From Streptomyces sp. TLI_235 (GTDB taxonomy: Bacteria; Actinomycetota; Actinomycetes; Streptomycetales; Streptomycetaceae): a DNA stretch of 64,000 bases. The stretch spans positions 2,542,001-2,606,000 of the forward strand of contig NSGV01000001.1 in the NCBI GenBank assembly GCA_002300355.1, given 5' to 3'. A program made the translations under genes and the position numbers. Of the stretch, positions 18,567-26,896 are shown one piece after another (within the stretch, counting starts at the first letter, position 1; the number at the start of each line of letters is the position of its first letter). Below the pieces are notes generated by a model. It was not told the DNA's origin. It did no database searches and was given only the letters and a program-made list of their open reading frames with translations.

Positions 18567-19027
18567 TCACGGGAGGCCGGTGAGGCGGGCGGCGGCGTCG
18601 TGGAGGGCGAGTTCCAGTCTGCGGGGGTCGACGAGTCGGCCGGTGCCGTCCGGGGGATCAGCCAGTGCAGGGCGGGGTCGGTTCCGTCCGGATGGGGGAC
18701 GGTGAGCGCGGTGCCGTGGCCGAGGGTGCGGATGCCGGAGCCGAGCAAGCCGGCGGCGGTGCCGGTGGGGACGAGGAAGGCGACGGTGGCGGCGGTGCGG
18801 TCCTGGAGGGCGGGGCCCGGTCCCGGGAGGCGGGCGAGGGAGTCGAGGGCGGCGCGGCCGAAGGGTGCGGGGGTGAGGACGGCGTCCCACTGGCGGCCGG
18901 CGGGCAGCGGGGCGGGGCGGGGCGGGGCGGGGCGGCGGCCGGTCCGCTCCCAGGTGCGCAGGAAGGCGCGCGGGTCGGGGGCGGCGGTGGCGAGCCAGGC
19001 TGCGGCGGTGCGGGCGGTGGGCGGCAT
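18567..19027 (-). pseudogene. small conserved protein with apparent one-base frameshift
   Basis: ATG 19027, with AGGAGAG just upstream, opens a frame encoding about 125 sensible residues (QWDAVLTPAPFGRAALD, then GTALTVPHPDGTDPALHWLIP). At a run of five G (18652-18656; C on the coding strand) the annotated frame turns into low-complexity Pro/Arg/Ser and runs to 18470. The neighbouring frame gives PPDGTGRLVDPRRLELALHD then AAARLTGLP and a stop at 18567, a natural end. One added base in the run would join both parts. Similar small proteins are sometimes annotated as primase/polymerase-related; I am not sure of that. The in-frame version overlaps the next gene by ATGA. Confidence 0.6.
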
Positions 19028-19158
19028 CGGTCTCTCCTGCATGGGCGGGTCGGGGTCGCTCACCGGGGAGAGGGCGGTGGGCGCGGGTTCTTACACGCCT
19101 TCGGCCACGGCTTCGGTCACGGCTCGGTCGCGGCCGCTGGACGGCTTCGCGGGCGCAT

Positions 19159-19207
19159 GTCCGTGGGGCGCGCTCCGGGCCGGACGGCCGGTACGCGCCC
19201 CACGGAC
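19159..19207 (-). terminator. terminator of the polyamine operon
   Basis: Perfect 14-bp stem GTCCGTGGGGCGCG (19159-19172) with CGCGCCCCACGGAC (19194-19207), 27 bp past the stop of the last operon gene. Confidence 0.75.
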
Positions 19208-19233
19208 GGGTGCGGATGCGGATGCGGGTGCGG

Positions 19234-20628
19234 TCAGCTGTCGAAGCCGAGCCCGAGGCGGTCGAGGGTGCGCAGCCAGAGGTTGCGCCGGCCGCCGTGG
19301 CGGTCGGCCCGGTCGAGGGACCAGCGGGTGAGTTCGATGCCGGCCCAGCGGACGGGTTCGGGCGGGAAGGGCAGCGGCTTCCTGCGGACCATCTCCAGTT
19401 CGGTGCGTTGAGTGCGTTCGCCGGCGAGGAGGTCGAGCATGACCTCGGCTCCGAAGCGGGTGGCGCCGACGCCGAGGCCGGTGAAGCCGGCGGCGTAGGC
19501 GACGCGGCCGCGGTGGGCGGTGTCGAAGAAGGCGGAGAAGCGGCTGCAGGTGTCGATGGCGCCGCCCCAGGCGTGGGTGAAGCGGACTCCTTCGAGCTGG
19601 GGGAAGGTCTCGAAGAACTGCCGGGAGAGGGTGCGGAAGGTGTCGGGGCGCTGGTCGTGTTCGGCGCGGACCTTGCCGCCGTAGTGGTAGATGGCGTCGT
19701 AGCCGCCCCAGAGGATGCGGTTGTCGGCGGAGAGCCGGAAGTAGTGGAACTGGTTGGCGCTGTCGCCGAGGCCCTGGCGGCCGCGCCAGCCGATGGCGGC
19801 CATCTGTTCGTCGTTGAGGGGTTCGGTCATGAGCGCGTAGTCGTAGACCGGGACGATGTAGGGGCGGACGCGCTTGAGCAGGGACGGGAAGACGTTGGTG
19901 CCAAGGGCGACCCGGCGGGCGAAGACCCGGCCGTAGGGGGTGCGGACGGCCATGCCGGTGCCGTGCTCGGTGAGGGTGAGGGCCTTGGTGCGTTCGTGGA
20001 TGCGGACGCCCTGGGCGAGGCAGGCGGCCTTGAGTCCCCAGGCGAGTTTGGCTGGGTGGACCATGGCGACGCCCTCGCGGTCCCAGAGGCCGCCGAGGAA
20101 GGTGGGCGAGTCGACCTCGCGGCGCACCCCGTCCGCGTCGAGCACGGTGATGTCGAATCCGTGCTCGGCGAGGGCCTCGGCGACCTCGTGGAGTTCGTCG
20201 AGCTGGTGGGGCTGGGTGGCGACGTCGATTTCGCCGGTGCGCTCCCACTCGCAGTCGAGGTCGTACTGCTTGAGGGTGTTCTCGATGGCGTCGAGGTTGG
20301 CCTGGCCGAGCTCTTCGAGGCGGGTGAGTTCGCCGGGCCAGCGCTGCAGGCCGTTGCCGAAGCCGTGGGTGAGGCTGGCGGCACAGAATCCGCCGTTGCG
20401 CCCGGAGGCCGCCCAGCCCACCTCGTTGGCCTCGACGAGGACGACGTCCTGCGAGGGGTCGCGCTCCTTGGCGAGGAGGGCGGTCCAGAGGCCGGTGTAG
20501 CCGCCGCCGACCACCAGCAGGTCGCAGGTGGTGTCGCCGACGAGGGCGGGGAGGGCCTCGGGCCGCCCCGGATCCTCCAGCCAGAACGGGGTGGGTTTGA
20601 CGTCACTGAGCGCACGGGCGGAGTCCAT
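19234..20628 (-). CDS. FAD-dependent amine oxidoreductase, gamma-glutamylputrescine oxidase type
   Basis: 464-residue flavoprotein of the DAO family. The dinucleotide-binding motif is VVGGGYTGLWTA (residues 39-50), followed by the acidic strand end VLVEANEVG, and near the C-terminus AAGFTGLGVGATRFGAEVM closes the FAD site. RNGGFCAASLTHG is typical of PuuB/OrdL-like enzymes, which oxidise gamma-glutamyl or free amines to aldehydes with release of ammonia and peroxide. It is the last gene of the operon with the potABCD-type transporter and an aldehyde dehydrogenase, 71 bp behind potC. That places it in polyamine catabolism; the exact substrate is inferred from context. Confidence 0.82.
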   Translation of the reverse strand: MDSARALSDVKPTPFWLEDPGRPEALPALVGDTTCDLLVVGGGYTGLWTALLAKERDPSQDVVLVEANEVGWAASGRNGGFCAASLTHGFGNGLQRWPGELTRLEELGQANLDAIENTLKQYDLDCEWERTGEIDVATQPHQLDELHEVAEALAEHGFDITVLDADGVRREVDSPTFLGGLWDREGVAMVHPAKLAWGLKAACLAQGVRIHERTKALTLTEHGTGMAVRTPYGRVFARRVALGTNVFPSLLKRVRPYIVPVYDYALMTEPLNDEQMAAIGWRGRQGLGDSANQFHYFRLSADNRILWGGYDAIYHYGGKVRAEHDQRPDTFRTLSRQFFETFPQLEGVRFTHAWGGAIDTCSRFSAFFDTAHRGRVAYAAGFTGLGVGATRFGAEVMLDLLAGERTQRTELEMVRRKPLPFPPEPVRWAGIELTRWSLDRADRHGGRRNLWLRTLDRLGLGFDS

Positions 20629-20699
20629 GCCGTATCAGCCGCTTTCTGGTCGTCGTTCGGGCTGTGGTCAGTAGAACGGGGAGGTGGCGTGGTGGGGCA

Positions 20700-21503
20700 T
20701 CAGGCGCGCGCCTTCCGGCGGTTGCCGATCCACTGCCCGGTGACGGTGAGGAGGACGGCGGCGACGAACATCGCGGTGCCGATCACGTTCACCTGGACGG
20801 GTATGCCGCGCTGGGAGGCGCCCCAGACGAACATCGGGAAGGTGACGGTCGTCGGGCCGGAGTTGAACTGGGTGATGATGAAGTCGTCGAAGGAGAGGGC
20901 GAAGCTGAGTAGCGCGCCGGCGGCGATGCCGGGGGCGGCGAGCGGCAGGGTGATCTTGAGGAAGGTCTGCACGGGGGTGGCGTAGAGGTCCTGGGCGGCC
21001 TGTTCGAGGCGCGGGTCCATGCTCATGACGCGGGCCTTGACGGCGGTGACCACGAAGCTGAGGCAGAACATGATGTGGGCGATCAGGATCGTGGTGAAGC
21101 CGAACGGGATGCGCATGTTGAGGAACAGCGTGCCGAGCGAGGCGGCCATGACGACCTCGGGCATGGCCATCGGCAGGAAGATCAGCCCGGTGGTGGCGGC
21201 GCGGCCGCGGAAGCGGTAGCGGGCCAGGGCGAAGGCGACCATGGTGCCGAGGATCGTGGCGCCGGCGGTCGCGGCGAGGGCGAGCTGGAGGCTGAGGGCG
21301 AGCGAGCCGCACATGTCGGCGACGCCGCAGGGGTCCGTCCAGGCGGCGGTGGAGAACTCCGCCCACTCGTAGTTGAACTTGCCGGCCGGCTTGTTGAACG
21401 AGAAGAGCAGGACGACGAGGTTGGGCAGTACGAGGTAGGCGAGGGCGAGGATGCCCGCGAGGGTGACGAGGTGCCGGCGCAGCCAGCTGAACACACTGCT
21501 CAT
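20700..21503 (-). CDS. potC: polyamine ABC transporter permease PotC-type
   Basis: 267 residues, about six membrane helices. The ABC inner-membrane signature loop is seen as EQAAQDLYATPVQTFLKITLP, where the EAA motif contacts the ATPase. The end DDFIITQFNSGPTTVTFPM is typical of PotC. Starts at ATG 21503, overlapping the potB stop by one base (TGATG), so translation is coupled. Third in the potA-potB-potC series and the inner-membrane partner of PotB. Longer frames upstream of 21503 are shadows of potB. Confidence 0.9.
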   Translation of the reverse strand: MSSVFSWLRRHLVTLAGILALAYLVLPNLVVLLFSFNKPAGKFNYEWAEFSTAAWTDPCGVADMCGSLALSLQLALAATAGATILGTMVAFALARYRFRGRAATTGLIFLPMAMPEVVMAASLGTLFLNMRIPFGFTTILIAHIMFCLSFVVTAVKARVMSMDPRLEQAAQDLYATPVQTFLKITLPLAAPGIAAGALLSFALSFDDFIITQFNSGPTTVTFPMFVWGASQRGIPVQVNVIGTAMFVAAVLLTVTGQWIGNRRKARA

Positions 21504-22429
21504 CAGACCAGGTCCTCCGTTCCGGCCTTGCGCATGTAGACCGTCACCACGCCGAGGATCAGGGCCATCAGGATGAAGCTCAGGGCGGCCGCCGTGGGGT
21601 AGTCGAGCACGTTGAGGAACTGCTTCTGGATGCCGTTGCCGACCATCTGCTCGCTGGGCGAGCCGAGCAGCTGGGCGTTGATGTAGTCGCCGGAGGCGGG
21701 GATGAAGGTGAGCAGGGTGCCCGCGACGACGCCCGGCAGGGAGATCGGGAAGGTCACCTTGCGGAAGGTGGTGAAGGGCTTGGCGTACAGGTCGCCGGCG
21801 GCCTCGTGGAGTCGGGGGTCGATCCGCTCCAGTGAGGTGTAGAGCGGGAGGATCATGAACGGCAGGAAGTTGTACGTCAGGCCGCAGACCACGGCGAGCG
21901 GGGTGGCGAGGACGCGGTGGCCGGCGGTGACGCCGAGGGCGTCGGTGATGTCGAGGACGTGCAGGGTGTTGAGGGCGCCGACCACGTAGCCGCCGTCGGA
22001 CAGGATGGTCTTCCAGGCGAGGGTACGGATCAGGAAGCTGGTGAAGAACGGCGCGATCACCAGGATGAGGATGACGTTGCGCCACCGCTTGCTGGCCTTG
22101 AAGGCGATCGTGTAGGCGAGCGGGTAGCCGATCGCGAGGCAGAGCACGGTCGCGGTGGCGGCGTATCCGAAGGACCGGACGAAGTGCCACTTGTACTCGG
22201 TGAAGGCGTCCCAGTAGGTGGCGAAGTGCCAGGTGACGCGGAAGCCGTCCTCCAGGGAGCCGGTCTGCAGCGAGGTGGAGCCCTGGTAGACCATCGGCAC
22301 CGCGAAGAAGACCACGAGCCAGGCGATGCCGGGCAGTAGCAGCCAGTACGGGACGAGCTTGCGCCGGGTGCGCGGGGGTGCGGCGGGCGCGGCCTCCTGG
22401 AGGGGCGCCGCCTCGGTGGTGGTGGTCAC
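21503..22429 (-). CDS. potB: polyamine ABC transporter permease PotB-type
   Basis: 308 residues with a short Ala/Pro-rich N-terminus, then six membrane helices. The EAA loop reads HEAAGDLYAKPFTTFRKVTFP. FLPFMILPLYTSLERID and SGDYINAQLLG are characteristic of PotB/PotH permeases. GTG 22429 overlaps the potA stop (GTGA), so expression is coupled. Forms the transmembrane channel with PotC for spermidine/putrescine-type substrates. Confidence 0.9.
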   Translation of the reverse strand: MTTTTEAAPLQEAAPAAPPRTRRKLVPYWLLLPGIAWLVVFFAVPMVYQGSTSLQTGSLEDGFRVTWHFATYWDAFTEYKWHFVRSFGYAATATVLCLAIGYPLAYTIAFKASKRWRNVILILVIAPFFTSFLIRTLAWKTILSDGGYVVGALNTLHVLDITDALGVTAGHRVLATPLAVVCGLTYNFLPFMILPLYTSLERIDPRLHEAAGDLYAKPFTTFRKVTFPISLPGVVAGTLLTFIPASGDYINAQLLGSPSEQMVGNGIQKQFLNVLDYPTAAALSFILMALILGVVTVYMRKAGTEDLV

Positions 22430-23598
22430 GCGTCCTCCTCCGCGGTGCCGGCGTCGATCGCCTGGGAGGCGTCGAGGGCGAAGGAGTGGGCCGGGTTCCA
22501 GTGGACCTGGACGGAGGCGCCGGGGACGATCCGGCTGTCCCGCTCCATGTTCTGCTCGAAGACGGTGATGTCCTGGCCGGTGCCGGTGCGGACGGTGTAC
22601 TGGGTGGAGACGCCGATGAAGCTGGAGTCGACGACGGTGCCGACGAGGCGGTTGCGGTCCTCCGGGACGTCCGCGGAGGAGTGCGCGATGGTGATCTTCT
22701 CCGGGCGGACGCCGAGGTGGAGCTTGCCTGCGTCGCTCGCGCAGCGGGCGCGGGGGACGGCGAGGCGGGTGCCGCCGGCGCTGAGCAGGAGCTCGTCGCC
22801 GGAGGTGCCGGTGACCTCGGCGGCTATGAGGTTGGACTGGCCGAGGAAGTTGGCGACGAAGGTGGTGGCGGGGTTCTCGTAGAGGTCGGCGGGGGCGCCG
22901 AGTTGTTCGATGCGTCCGGCGTTCATGACCGCGATGGTGTCGGCCATGGTCATGGCCTCTTCCTGGTCGTGGGTGACGTGGACGAAGGTGATGCCGACCT
23001 CGGTCTGGATGCGCTTGAGTTCGAGCTGCATCTGACGGCGGAGCTTGAGGTCGAGGGCGCCGAGCGGTTCGTCGAGCAGCAGGACCTGGGGGTGGTTGAT
23101 GAGGGCGCGGGCGACGGCGACGCGCTGCTGCTGGCCGCCGGAGAGCTGGTGCGGCTTTCGGCGGGCGAGCGGGCCGAGTTCGACCAGCTCCAGCATGTCC
23201 TCGACCTGCTTCTTGACGTCCTTCTTGCCGCGCCGGCGCAGGCCGAAGGCGACGTTCTCGTAGATGTCGAGGTGCGGGAAGAGCGCGTAGCTCTGGAAGA
23301 CGGTGTTGACCGGCCGCTTGTACGGGGGCAGGGCGGTGACGTCCTGGCCGCCGATGAGGACGGTGCCGGTGGTCGGGTCCTCCAGGCCGGCGATCATGCG
23401 CAGGGTGGTGGTCTTGCCGCAGCCGGACGCGCCGAGCAGGGCGAAGAAGGAGCCCTGGGGGACGGTCAGGTCGAGCGGGTGGACGGCGGTGGAGCTGCCG
23501 TAGGTCTTGCTGATGCCGGTGAGACGGACGTCGCCGCCCGCGGGGGTTGCCGCGGGGCCGGTGGCCTGCGCGGTGGTGGCGGTCGCCTGGTCGGTCAT
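22426..23598 (-). CDS. potA: polyamine ABC transporter ATPase PotA-type
   Basis: 390 residues. Walker A GASGCGKT (56-63), Q loop in [10 protein letters not shown], signature LSGGQQQR (152-159), Walker B QVLLLDEP (171-178), then the switch His in THDQEEAM. The C-terminal part after about residue 250 is a TOBE-like domain (LGVRPEKI). Length and layout match PotA. It energises import by PotB/PotC with the binding protein PotD, encoded 43 bp upstream. ATG 23598; its end overlaps potB by four bases. Confidence 0.92.
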   Translation of the reverse strand: MTDQATATTAQATGPAATPAGGDVRLTGISKTYGSSTAVHPLDLTVPQGSFFALLGASGCGKTTTLRMIAGLEDPTTGTVLIGGQDVTALPPYKRPVNTVFQSYALFPHLDIYENVAFGLRRRGKKDVKKQVEDMLELVELGPLARRKPHQLSGGQQQRVAVARALINHPQVLLLDEPLGALDLKLRRQMQLELKRIQTEVGITFVHVTHDQEEAMTMADTIAVMNAGRIEQLGAPADLYENPATTFVANFLGQSNLIAAEVTGTSGDELLLSAGGTRLAVPRARCASDAGKLHLGVRPEKITIAHSSADVPEDRNRLVGTVVDSSFIGVSTQYTVRTGTGQDITVFEQNMERDSRIVPGASVQVHWNPAHSFALDASQAIDAGTAEEDA

Positions 23599-23641
23599 GG
23601 TGTGGGGTCCTTCTGTCCGAGGCCGGTGGTCGGGGCGCTGG

Positions 23642-24901
23642 TCAGGCGCCGATGAGCTTGGAGAACCTGTCCTCGAAGTCGCTCTCCTCGGCCTCGGTGA
23701 GGCTGCGGAAGTTGTGGACCTTGGCAGCCATCTCGGGGGTGGGGATGACCAGGGGGTTGGCGGCAGTGTCGGGGTCGAGCTTGGCGAGCTCGGTCTGGGC
23801 GCCGGTGACCGGGGAGACGTAGCCGATGCCCGCGGTGAGCTGGGCGGCTATCTCGGGCCGGTAGTAGAAGTCGATGAGGCGTTCGGCGTTCTTCTTGTGC
23901 TGGGCGCGGGCCGGGATCAGCATGTTGTCGGTGGAGGCGACGTAGCCGGCCTCCGGGACGACGAACTCGATGTCGGGGTTGTCGGCCTTGAGCTGGATGA
24001 GGTCGCCGCCCCAGGCGACGCAGGCCGCGATGTCGCCGGAGGACAGCTCCTGGCCGTAGTCGTTGCCGGTGAACTTGCGGATCTGCTTGCTGTCGACGCC
24101 CTTCTGGAGGCGGGCGATCGCGGCGGCGTAGTCGTCGGCGGTGAACCTGGCCGGGTCCTTGCCCATGTCGAGGAGGGTCATGCCGATGGTGTCGCGCATC
24201 TCCGACAGGAAGGTGACGCGGCCCTTGAGCTCGGGGTCGTCGAGCAGCTGGGAGACGCTGCTGACGACCTTCCCCTTGGTCGCCTTCTTGTTGTAGGCGA
24301 TGACGACCTGGATGCCCGCCCACGGGTAGGAGTAGAGGCGGCCCGGGTCCCAGTCGGGGGCGCGGAAGCGGGCCTCCAGGTTGGTGATCGCGGTGGTGAT
24401 CTCGGACTGGTTGAGCTTCTGCACCCAGCCGAGGCGGATCAGCCGGGCGGCCATCCAGTCGGTGAGGACCATGATGTCGCGCCCGGTGTCCTGGCCGGCG
24501 GCGAGCTGCGGCTTGACCTTGCCGAAGAACTCGACGTTGTCGTTGACGTCCTCGGTGTACTTGACCTTGACGCCGGTGGCCGTGGTGAAGGCGTCGAGGG
24601 TGGCGTGCTTCTGCTCGTCCTTGGGGTCGACGTCGACGTACAGCGGCCAGTTGGAGAAGTTGACCACCTTGTCGGCGTCGGAGAGGTCCTTCGCGGCGGC
24701 GTTCGCGGCCTCGCCGGAGCTGCCGGTCGGGCTCTTCGCCGGCGGGATGCCGCAGGCCGTGAGGGTGCCCGCGCCGGCCGCGAGGGCACCGGCGCGCAGC
24801 ACCGTCCGGCGGCTGAGGGCGGCGCGGCCGTTGGTGAGACTGCGTTCCCAGGCCTTGCGGACCGGCTCCGGCAGGCCGTCGGTGATCTCGTGGAGCTGCA
24901 T
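23642..24901 (-). CDS. potD: polyamine-binding lipoprotein PotD-type
   Basis: 419-residue extracellular solute-binding protein. A long N-region precedes SRRTVLRAGALAAG with twin arginines 31-32, and the lipobox ends at Cys50 in TLTACG, so it is probably exported by Tat and lipid-anchored. The mature part has the PotD/PotF pattern (NFSNWPLYVDVD, ARFRAPDWDPGRLYSYPWAG, SDFEDRFSKLIGA end). It delivers polyamines to PotABC. The start is ATG 24901, 47 bp behind the aldehyde dehydrogenase. Confidence 0.9.
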   Translation of the reverse strand: MQLHEITDGLPEPVRKAWERSLTNGRAALSRRTVLRAGALAAGAGTLTACGIPPAKSPTGSSGEAANAAAKDLSDADKVVNFSNWPLYVDVDPKDEQKHATLDAFTTATGVKVKYTEDVNDNVEFFGKVKPQLAAGQDTGRDIMVLTDWMAARLIRLGWVQKLNQSEITTAITNLEARFRAPDWDPGRLYSYPWAGIQVVIAYNKKATKGKVVSSVSQLLDDPELKGRVTFLSEMRDTIGMTLLDMGKDPARFTADDYAAAIARLQKGVDSKQIRKFTGNDYGQELSSGDIAACVAWGGDLIQLKADNPDIEFVVPEAGYVASTDNMLIPARAQHKKNAERLIDFYYRPEIAAQLTAGIGYVSPVTGAQTELAKLDPDTAANPLVIPTPEMAAKVHNFRSLTEAEESDFEDRFSKLIGA

Positions 24902-24948
24902 GCGGGGACACCCTCCTGAAGGGGGCTCGGGCGTGGGGGGCGACGGGG

Positions 24949-26466
24949 TTATCGGTCCCCGAAGATCGTGCGGTGCCAGTCCTTGCGGGCGACCGCGGTG
25001 GTGTCGAACATGACGTGCTTGACCTGCGTGTACTCGTCGAGGGAGTACTGCGACATGTCCTTGCCGTAGCCGGAGGCCTTGTAGCCGCCGTGCGGCATCT
25101 CGCTGATGATCGGGATGTGGTCGTTGATCCAGACGCAGCCGGCCGCGATCTCCCGGGTGGCGCGCAGCGAGCGGTGGACGTCGCGGGTCCAGGCGGAGGC
25201 GGCCAGGCCGTAGGGGGTGTCGTTGGCGAGCCGCAGGCCCTCCTCGTCACTGTCGAAGGGGAGGACGACGAGGACGGGGCCGAAGATCTCGCCCTGGACG
25301 ACCTCGCTGTCCTGGGCTGCGCCGGTGATCAGGGTGGGCAGGTGGTAGGCGCCGAGGGTGAGGTCGGTGCCGTCGTGGCCCTTGGCGCCGGTGCTTCCGC
25401 CGGTGACGACGGTGGCGCCGTCGCGGCGGGCGCGGTCGACGAAGCCGGCGACCCGGTCGCGGTGGGCGAAGGAGACCAGCGGGCCGAGGTCGGTCTGCGG
25501 GTTGCGCGGGTCGCCGAGGCGGACGGCGGCGTACAGCTCGGCGACGCCGGCGACGAAGGCGTCGTAGAGCGGGCGCTGGACGTAGGCGCGGGTGGCGGCG
25601 GTGCAGTCCTGGCCGCTGTTGATGAGGGAGGCGGCGACCGCGCCGTGCACGGCGGCCTCCAGGTCGGCGTCGTCGAAGACCACGAACGGGGCCTTGCCGC
25701 CGAGTTCGAGGTGGGTGCGCTTGACGGTGGCGGTGGCGAGTTCGGCGACCCGCTGGCCGACGGCGGTGGAGCCGGTGAAGGACACCATCGAGACCGCGGG
25801 GTGGGAGACCAGGTGCTCGCCGGCGGTGCGGCCGGCACCGGTGACCACGTTGACGACACCGTCGGGGATCCCGGCCTCGGTGCAGGCGGCGGCGAACATC
25901 AGCGAGGTGAGCGGGGTGAGCTCGGCCGGCTTGAGGACGATGGTGTTGCCCGCGGCGATCGCCGGGAGGATCTTCCAGGCGGCCATCTGCAGCGGGTAGT
26001 TCCACGGCGAGATCGAGCCGACCACGCCGATCGCCTCGCGGCGCACGTAGGAGGTGTGGTCGCCGGAGTACTCGCCGGCGGCCTTGCCCTCCAGGTTGCG
26101 GGCGGCGCCGGCGAAGAAGGCGGTGTTGTCGATGGTGCCGGGGACGTCGAACTCGGTGGAGAGCTTGATCGGCTTGCCGGTCTGCGTGGTCTCGACGTGG
26201 GCGAACTCCTCGGCGTGGTCGGCGAGGACGGCGGCCAGCCGGTTGAGCGCCTCGGCGCGGGCGCCGGGCGTGGCGCGGGACCACTCGGGCAGGGCGGTGC
26301 GGGCCGCGTCGACGGCGGCGTCGACGTCCGCGGGCGAGGCCAGCACGACCTCCTCCACGGTGCTGCCGTCGGCCGGGTTGACCACCCGGAACCGCTCGTC
26401 GCCGCTCCCGGTGACCGTTCGCCCGGCGATGTACTGCGCGCCGGCGCCGAAGTTGGTCAGGTCCAT
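24949..26466 (-). CDS. gamma-aminobutyraldehyde dehydrogenase-like enzyme
   Basis: 505-residue NAD(P)-dependent aldehyde dehydrogenase. Seen: SPWNYPLQMAAWK, FTGSTAVGQRVAE (cofactor), the general base Glu in LELGGKAP, catalytic Cys288 in NSGQDCTAATR, and EIFGPVLVVLPF. The C-terminal HIPIISEMPHGGYKASGYGK is typical of aminobutyraldehyde and betaine-aldehyde type enzymes. It heads the pot operon, so it most likely oxidises the aldehyde made by the amine oxidoreductase at the operon end, yielding GABA or gamma-glutamyl-GABA. ATG 26466 follows GGAGGACAGC; the longer frame to 26595 lacks a good site. Confidence 0.88.
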   Translation of the reverse strand: MDLTNFGAGAQYIAGRTVTGSGDERFRVVNPADGSTVEEVVLASPADVDAAVDAARTALPEWSRATPGARAEALNRLAAVLADHAEEFAHVETTQTGKPIKLSTEFDVPGTIDNTAFFAGAARNLEGKAAGEYSGDHTSYVRREAIGVVGSISPWNYPLQMAAWKILPAIAAGNTIVLKPAELTPLTSLMFAAACTEAGIPDGVVNVVTGAGRTAGEHLVSHPAVSMVSFTGSTAVGQRVAELATATVKRTHLELGGKAPFVVFDDADLEAAVHGAVAASLINSGQDCTAATRAYVQRPLYDAFVAGVAELYAAVRLGDPRNPQTDLGPLVSFAHRDRVAGFVDRARRDGATVVTGGSTGAKGHDGTDLTLGAYHLPTLITGAAQDSEVVQGEIFGPVLVVLPFDSDEEGLRLANDTPYGLAASAWTRDVHRSLRATREIAAGCVWINDHIPIISEMPHGGYKASGYGKDMSQYSLDEYTQVKHVMFDTTAVARKDWHRTIFGDR

Positions 26467-26896
26467 CGTGCTGTCCTCCAAGTACCCGGTGGTTCGGCTT
26501 CCGCGCCTGCGGCGGGAACCGCTGCACGCCCATGCTTCCTCGGCGGAGCGGCGATGCCCGTGTGCCGGGGCGTGCAACTGGTCGAGTCGCCGCATAGCAG
26601 ACGGACGGATCCGAAACGGTGGATCACCGGGATTGCGCGATCCTGACAGGCCCCGTTTTCATCCACAAGGGATTCCGCTGTTGCCGTCTGGTTACGCTGC
26701 GGATTCCGCTGCTTCTGCCCGGATTTCGCTACTAGCGACTCGCCCGACCATGCCGTCTCCGGCGAGCGGGTGACAAGGGTCACTCCGGCAGGCCCGGCGG
26801 CAAGGGGTTTACAGGCTGCAAGGCTTCGCGGCGGGTGGGCGGGCACCTGGCCGAGGCAAGATTTCCCTGACACCCCTGATCAGCTGGAGGCCCGCG
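26467..26896. promoter_or_regulatory. divergent control region of polyamine operon and pucR
   Basis: 430 bp without a gene between the divergent aldehyde dehydrogenase and PucR-regulator starts. It should hold both promoters; none was recognised with confidence. Its striking content is the triple GGATTCCGCTG repeat listed separately. CTGGAGG at 26884-26890 is the ribosome site of the regulator. Confidence 0.6.
26670..26731. repeat. three phased GGATTYCGCT repeats, candidate operator
   Basis: GGATTCCGCTG at 26670-26680 and 26701-26711, and GGATTTCGCTA at 26721-26731. Start spacings of 31 and 20 bp are three and two helical turns, so all lie on one DNA face. A PucR- or Lrp-type regulator site is plausible. 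Confidence 0.55.

Noticed and set aside
18900..18935. GGGGC tandem run
   Set aside because: Codes for a Pro/Ala stretch in the small conserved gene; low complexity rather than a functional repeat.
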